In this document: positions 60,436-64,000 of the stretch, piece after piece | Position numbering within the stretch: position 1 is the stretch's first letter | Layout of the letters: every line of letters begins with the position of its first letter | Origin: Massilia sp. Leaf139 | Lineage (GTDB): Bacteria; Pseudomonadota; Gammaproteobacteria; Burkholderiales; Burkholderiaceae_D | NCBI RefSeq assembly: GCF_001424165.1 | Contig: NZ_LMOJ01000025.1 | Location: 206,134-270,133 of the forward strand | Reading direction: 5' to 3' | DNA length: 64,000 nt | Program-made: the position numbers and the translations under genes | The notes under the pieces: model-generated | Database searches by the model: none | Seen by the model: only the letters and a program-made list of their open reading frames with translations | Told to the model about the DNA's origin: nothing

Positions 60436-61548
60436 ATGAGAATCGGCATTCCGGCCGAAACACGGCCGGGCGAGACCCGCGTAGCGGCAACTCCGGAAAC
60501 AGTGAAAAAACTGGCAAGCAAACACCAGGTCGTCGTGCAGTCCGGCGCCGGGATTCACGCCGCCATCCTTGATGAAGCCTATGCCGCAGCCGGCGCCACC
60601 CTCGGCAGCGCGGACGAGGCCTTCGGCGCCGACATGGTGCTCAAAGTGCGCGCCCCGAACGAGGCCGAACGCGGGCGCATGCGTCCCGGCGCGGTCGTGG
60701 TCGGCATGTTGAATCCCTTCGACAGCGCCAACATCGCCGCCATGGCCGCCAGCCGCTTGAGCGCTTTTGCGCTGGAAGCGGCGCCGCGCATCACCCGCGC
60801 GCAATCGATGGACGTGCTCTCGAGCCAGGCGAACATCGCCGGCTACAAGGCCGTCATGCTGGCGGCGAACACTTATCAGCGCTTCATGCCGATGCTGATG
60901 ACGGCCGCCGGTACCGTGAAAGCGGCGCGCGTCTTGATCATGGGCGTCGGCGTGGCCGGCCTGCAGGCGATCGCCACCGCGAAGCGCCTGGGCGCCGTGA
61001 TCGAAGCCTCCGACGTACGCCCGCCGGTCAAAGAGCAGGTCGAGTCGCTCGGCGCCAAATTCATCGACGTTCCCTTCCTCACCGACGAAGAGCGCGAGAT
61101 CGCGCAAGGCGTCGGCGGCTATGCGCGGCCGATGCCGGCCGACTGGATCCGCCGCCAGGGCGAACTGGTGCACGAACGGGCGAAACTGGCCGACATCGTC
61201 ATCACCACCGCCCTGATCCCGGGACGCGCGGCGCCGATCCTGATCAAGGAGGAGACAGTGGCGGCCATGAAACCGGGTTCCGTGATCGTCGACATGGCGA
61301 TCGAGCAGGGCGGCAACTGCCCGCTCACGGAGCTGGGCAAGACGGTCGTCAAGCACGGCGTCCACATCATCGGCGAGCCGAATCTGGCAGCGCTGGTCGC
61401 GGCCGACGCCTCGGCCCTGTACGCGCGCAACGTGCTCGACTTCCTGAAGCTCGTCTTCGACAAGGAAGACAAGTTTCATATCGACCTCGAGGACGAGATC
61501 GTGCGCGCCACGCTGCTTTGCCACCAGGGCGAAGCCTTGCGGACATAA
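60436..61548 (+). CDS. pntAA: NAD(P) transhydrogenase subunit alpha part 1
   Basis: The 370-residue domain I binds NAD(H) in the proton-translocating transhydrogenase. MRIGIPAETRPGETRVAATPE opens the protein, and the NAD-binding segment VLIMGVGVAGLQAIATAKRLGA is clear, as is the RQGELVHERAKLADIVITTALIPGR loop. An AAGGAGGG site precedes ATG 60436. The enzyme couples hydride transfer from NADH to NADP+ with proton entry. It is the first of three genes, in the split arrangement found in many alpha- and betaproteobacteria. Confidence 0.95.
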   Translation: MRIGIPAETRPGETRVAATPETVKKLASKHQVVVQSGAGIHAAILDEAYAAAGATLGSADEAFGADMVLKVRAPNEAERGRMRPGAVVVGMLNPFDSANIAAMAASRLSAFALEAAPRITRAQSMDVLSSQANIAGYKAVMLAANTYQRFMPMLMTAAGTVKAARVLIMGVGVAGLQAIATAKRLGAVIEASDVRPPVKEQVESLGAKFIDVPFLTDEEREIAQGVGGYARPMPADWIRRQGELVHERAKLADIVITTALIPGRAAPILIKEETVAAMKPGSVIVDMAIEQGGNCPLTELGKTVVKHGVHIIGEPNLAALVAADASALYARNVLDFLKLVFDKEDKFHIDLEDEIVRATLLCHQGEALRT

Positions 61549-61559
61549 AGGAGACGAAC

Positions 61560-61919
61560 ATGGACATCAGCCACACCATCATCAACCTGATCATCTTCGT
61601 GCTGGCGATCTACGTCGGCTACCACGTCGTCTGGACCGTCACGCCGGCGCTGCACACGCCGCTGATGGCGGTCACCAACGCCATCTCCGCCATCATCATC
61701 GTCGGCGCCATGCTCGCCGCCGGCCTCACCGAAGGCGTCCTCGGACAGACCATGGGCACGGTGGCCGTGGCGCTGGCCGCGGTGAACGTGTTCGGCGGCT
61801 TCCTCGTCACCCAGCGCATGCTGGAGATGTTCAAGAAGAAGGAACCGAAACGGTCCGCCGATGCGGCTGCCGCCAAAGCCGCGCCGGAAGCGTCGATCAA
61901 GCAGAAGGAGACGGCATGA
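61560..61919 (+). CDS. pntAB: NAD(P) transhydrogenase subunit alpha part 2
   Basis: The 119-residue protein is the membrane domain II portion of the alpha side: four hydrophobic helices (IINLIIFVLAIYVGYHVVW, ISAIIIVGAMLAAGL, GTVAVALAAVNVFGGFLV) and a charged Ala-rich tail. ATG 61560 lies just after AAAGGAGACGAAC. It is 11 bp after pntAA, and its stop overlaps the pntB start (ATGA). Confidence 0.93.
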   Translation: MDISHTIINLIIFVLAIYVGYHVVWTVTPALHTPLMAVTNAISAIIIVGAMLAAGLTEGVLGQTMGTVAVALAAVNVFGGFLVTQRMLEMFKKKEPKRSADAAAAKAAPEASIKQKETA

Positions 61920-63391
61920 ACTACATCAGCATGAATGTGGTCACGCTGCTGTACCTGGTAGCCTCGGTCTGCTTCATCCAGGCTTTGAAGGGGTTGTCGT
62001 CGCCGTCGTCTGCCCGCATGGGCAATACCTTCGGCATGGCCGGCATGGCGATCGCGGTGGCCACCACCATCGCCCTGATCTTCAAAATGCAGGCGGAGTT
62101 CGCGGCATCGGACGCGGCCCGCACCGGCGGTGGCATGGGCTTCCCGCTGGTGCTGTTGGGCGTGGTGGTCGGCGGCGCGATCGGCGCCTATGCGGCAAAG
62201 AAGGTCGAGATGACCAAGATGCCGGAACTGGTCGCGGCCATGCACTCGCTGATCGGCCTGGCGGCGGTGTGCATCGCCGTGGCCGCCGTCTCCGAACCCT
62301 GGGCGTTCAATATCGCCGAACGCGGCGGCGCGCTGCCCTTCGGGAACCGGCTGGAACTGTTCATCGGCACTTTTGTTGGCGCCGTCACCTTTTCCGGCTC
62401 CGTGATCGCCTTCGGCAAACTCTCGGGCAAGTACAAATTCCGTTTGTTCCAGGGCGCACCGGTGCGATTCAAAGGCCAGCACATCCTGAACCTCGTCATC
62501 GCGATCGCCCTCATCGCGCTCGGCCTGGTGTTCTGCTTTTCGGATGCGGTGGAGCCGGCCTGGACGCCCTTCGTCATCATGGCCGCGCTGTCCTTCATCC
62601 TCGGCGTATTGATCATCATCCCGATCGGCGGCGCCGACATGCCGGTGGTGGTGTCGATGCTGAACTCGTATTCGGGCTGGGCGGCGGCCGGCATCGGCTT
62701 CTCGCTGAATAACTCGATGCTGATCATCGCCGGCTCGCTGGTCGGTTCGTCGGGCGCGATCCTCTCGTACATCATGTGCAAGGCGATGAACCGCTCCTTC
62801 TTCAACGTCATCCTCGGCGGCTTCGGCGGCGAGGCGACGGCGGCGGCCGGCGGCGCGCAGGAACAGCGTCCGGTGAAATCCGGCTCGGCGGAAGACGCCG
62901 CGTTCATCTTGCAGAACGCCGAATCCGTGATCATCGTCCCCGGCTACGGCCTGGCCGTCGCGCGCGCCCAGCATTCCGTGAAGGAGCTGGTCGATAAACT
63001 GACGGAACATGGCGTCAACGTGCGCTACGCGATCCACCCGGTGGCGGGCCGCATGCCGGGCCACATGAACGTGCTGCTGGCCGAAGCCGAAGTGCCTTAC
63101 GACCAGGTGGCGGAGATGGAAGACATCAACGGCGAATTCGGCCAGACCGACGTGGTGCTGGTCTTGGGCGCGAACGACGTGGTGAACCCGGCCGCGAAGG
63201 ATCCGAAATCGCCGATCGCCGGCATGCCGATCCTCGAGGCCTATAAAGCGAAGAGCATCATCGTGAACAAGCGTTCGATGGCCTCGGGGTATGCGGGGCT
63301 GGACAACGATTTGTTCTACATGCCGAACACGATGATGGTGTTTGGCGATGCGAAGAAGGTGATCGAGTCGATGGTGAAGGCAGTGGAGTAA
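61916..63391 (+). CDS. pntB: NAD(P) transhydrogenase subunit beta
   Basis: The 491-residue protein has several transmembrane helices (about residues 1-290) and the cytosolic NADP(H)-binding domain III with SVIIVPGYGLAVARAQHSVKEL, GVNVRYAIHPVAGRMPGHMNVLLAEA and LGANDVVNPAAKDPKSPIAGMP. ATG 61916 overlaps the pntAB stop (ATGA). With pntAA and pntAB it completes the transhydrogenase, a source of NADPH. The operon appears to end here; repeats follow directly. Confidence 0.96.
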   Translation: MNYISMNVVTLLYLVASVCFIQALKGLSSPSSARMGNTFGMAGMAIAVATTIALIFKMQAEFAASDAARTGGGMGFPLVLLGVVVGGAIGAYAAKKVEMTKMPELVAAMHSLIGLAAVCIAVAAVSEPWAFNIAERGGALPFGNRLELFIGTFVGAVTFSGSVIAFGKLSGKYKFRLFQGAPVRFKGQHILNLVIAIALIALGLVFCFSDAVEPAWTPFVIMAALSFILGVLIIIPIGGADMPVVVSMLNSYSGWAAAGIGFSLNNSMLIIAGSLVGSSGAILSYIMCKAMNRSFFNVILGGFGGEATAAAGGAQEQRPVKSGSAEDAAFILQNAESVIIVPGYGLAVARAQHSVKELVDKLTEHGVNVRYAIHPVAGRMPGHMNVLLAEAEVPYDQVAEMEDINGEFGQTDVVLVLGANDVVNPAAKDPKSPIAGMPILEAYKAKSIIVNKRSMASGYAGLDNDLFYMPNTMMVFGDAKKVIESMVKAVE

Positions 63392-63398
63392 AAACGGT

Positions 63399-63530
63399 TT
63401 AGAGCGCCTAACAAAACAAAGCGACGCTCGCTTTGCGAGCGCTGCCATGGCTGCGTTGCAGCGCCTTGCCGTACCTTTGTACTGTCTTCGGCGCTGCGCC
63501 TTGCCCTGACAGTTTTGTTAGGTGCTCTTA
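63399..63530. repeat. MITE-like 132-bp element with 19-bp terminal inverted repeats
   Basis: Ends TTAGAGCGCCTAACAAAAC (63399-63417) and GTTTTGTTAGGTGCTCTTA (63512-63530) match as inverted repeats at 17 of 19 positions. Inside are a GCTCGC/GCGAGC hairpin, a CAGCGCC/GGCGCTG-type pairing, and the direct repeat GCGCCTTGCC twice. It has no coding capacity, and no target-site duplication is obvious. Confidence 0.75.
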
Positions 63531-63536
63531 GTCGTT

Positions 63537-63565
63537 GGTAGGGTGGCACTGCGTGCCCACCCTAC
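63537..63565. repeat. REP-like palindrome at the UbiH-type gene stop
   Basis: GGTAGGGTGGCACTGC is followed by GTGCCCACCCTAC, then AAAACCTTATG. It is palindromic over its whole length (GTAGGGTGG/CCACCCTAC), unlike copies with only one CCTAC end. The minus-strand stop TAG (63562-63564) of the last gene lies in it. Confidence 0.88.
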
Positions 63566-64000
63566 AAAACCTTATGCGGCAGCAGCGCCGACCCGCCGCG
63601 CCGCCCGTACATCATGAGTTCCCCCAGCAGCGTGCGCGCCGGCTTCACCGCGTCCAGTGCCGCCAATCCCAGCCCGAGCACCGACTGCAGCGGCCCACTG
63701 CCGACAAAGGCGCGCGCCATGGTGTCGGTCAGGGCGATGGTCAGCTGGCGATCCTGGCTGCGCTCGTCCAGGAAGCGGCCGATGCCTTCCGGCCCCGGAC
63801 AACGCGCCAGCAATCTTGCCAGCACGGCGGCGTCGCGCAGGCCGAGGTTCAGCCCTTGCCCGGCCACCGGATGCAGGGTCTGCGCCGCGTTGCCGATGGC
63901 GACCGTGCGCGTGGTGGCGTGCGCTTCGGCGTTCAGGCCGAGGGGGTAGGCGAAGCGTGGCGACACTCTGGTAAAACGGCCCAGGCGCCCGCCGAAAGCT
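63562..64000 (-). CDS. UbiH/UbiF/VisC-type FAD monooxygenase, C-terminal part (partial)
   Basis: The frame enters from the right edge and encodes the last about 145 residues of a ubiquinone-biosynthesis-type hydroxylase. The second FAD motif is clear: TVAIGNAAQTLHPVAGQGLNLGLRDAAVLARLL, with the GDAAH-like IGNAAQT variant (usual Asp replaced by Asn). The N-terminal FAD-binding GxGxxG is outside the window. The end ...ALLPHKVL precedes a TAG supplied by a REP element. UbiH versus UbiF or UbiI cannot be settled from this part. Confidence 0.85.
   Translation of the reverse strand, partial: AFGGRLGRFTRVSPRFAYPLGLNAEAHATTRTVAIGNAAQTLHPVAGQGLNLGLRDAAVLARLLARCPGPEGIGRFLDERSQDRQLTIALTDTMARAFVGSGPLQSVLGLGLAALDAVKPARTLLGELMMYGRRGGSALLPHKVL

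Overview
The window is about 64% GC and reads as chromosome of a betaproteobacterium of the Burkholderiales, most like Massilia or a related Oxalobacteraceae genus. This rests on the protein flavour (RpoB starting MHYSFTEKK, L10 starting GLNLNDKK), the gene order tuf-trnW-secE-nusG-rplKAJL-rpoBC, the split three-subunit transhydrogenase, and REP-like repeats of the form GTAGGGTGGGC. No rRNA, prophage, CRISPR array or complete insertion sequence is visible.

Layout. 1-12.8 kb: the transcription/translation core, from the 3' end of tuf through tRNA-Trp(CCA), secE, nusG, rplK, rplA, the L10 leader, rplJ, rplL, a rplL-rpoB attenuator, rpoB and rpoC, closed by a strong terminator. 12.8-16.3 kb: an acetyltransferase, a cysteine-hydrolase-like protein with Ser in place of the nucleophile, a hipBA toxin-antitoxin operon preceded by three palindromic operators exactly 50 bp apart, and sodC. 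16.4-21.2 kb (minus strand): two M28 peptidases, the second membrane-bound with lost metal ligands, and tonB. 21.5-24.6 kb: a translationally coupled operon of LuxR-type response regulator, periplasmic binding protein and NarX-like kinase. 24.6-31.3 kb: an M14 peptidase, a cytochrome c/sorbosone-dehydrogenase fusion, a DUF885 protein and a branched-chain amino acid binding protein. 31.3-33.5 kb: an Lrp regulator divergent from a NifS-rhodanese fusion. 33.7-45.1 kb: a giant NdvB-type protein, a Tsx-like porin and a secreted PHP-domain hydrolase. 45.1-48.5 kb: iron genes bfr, bfd and feoABC with Fur boxes. 48.5-49.2 kb: a RAYT transposase gene bracketed by inverted REP copies. 49.2-58.4 kb: DUF72, two chemoreceptors, a GST, a flap exonuclease, a receiver without phospho-acceptor, and divergent HTH-GAF and GAF-GGDEF-EAL proteins. 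58.5-64 kb: mnmA, a Nudix hydrolase, pntAA-pntAB-pntB, a MITE-like repeat and the 3' end of a UbiH-type monooxygenase.

Most noteworthy: (1) the NdvB-type protein keeps an intact GH94 phosphorylase-like C-terminus but carries substitutions in three motifs expected of the GT84 synthase domain; (2) the start codon of the PHP hydrolase gene lies inside a perfect 13-bp inverted repeat; (3) three hip operators are spaced exactly 50 bp apart; (4) a RAYT gene sits between inverted copies of the REP family found elsewhere in the window, and some REP copies supply stop codons; (5) a NifS-rhodanese fusion is divergent from an Lrp regulator, and both genes have short tandem repeats across their stop codons; (6) two paralogous GAF sensors, one on a DNA-binding protein and one on a c-di-GMP phosphodiesterase, face away from each other across a shared promoter region with a 30-bp palindrome. 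Family assignments come from reading motifs by eye; no database search was run.
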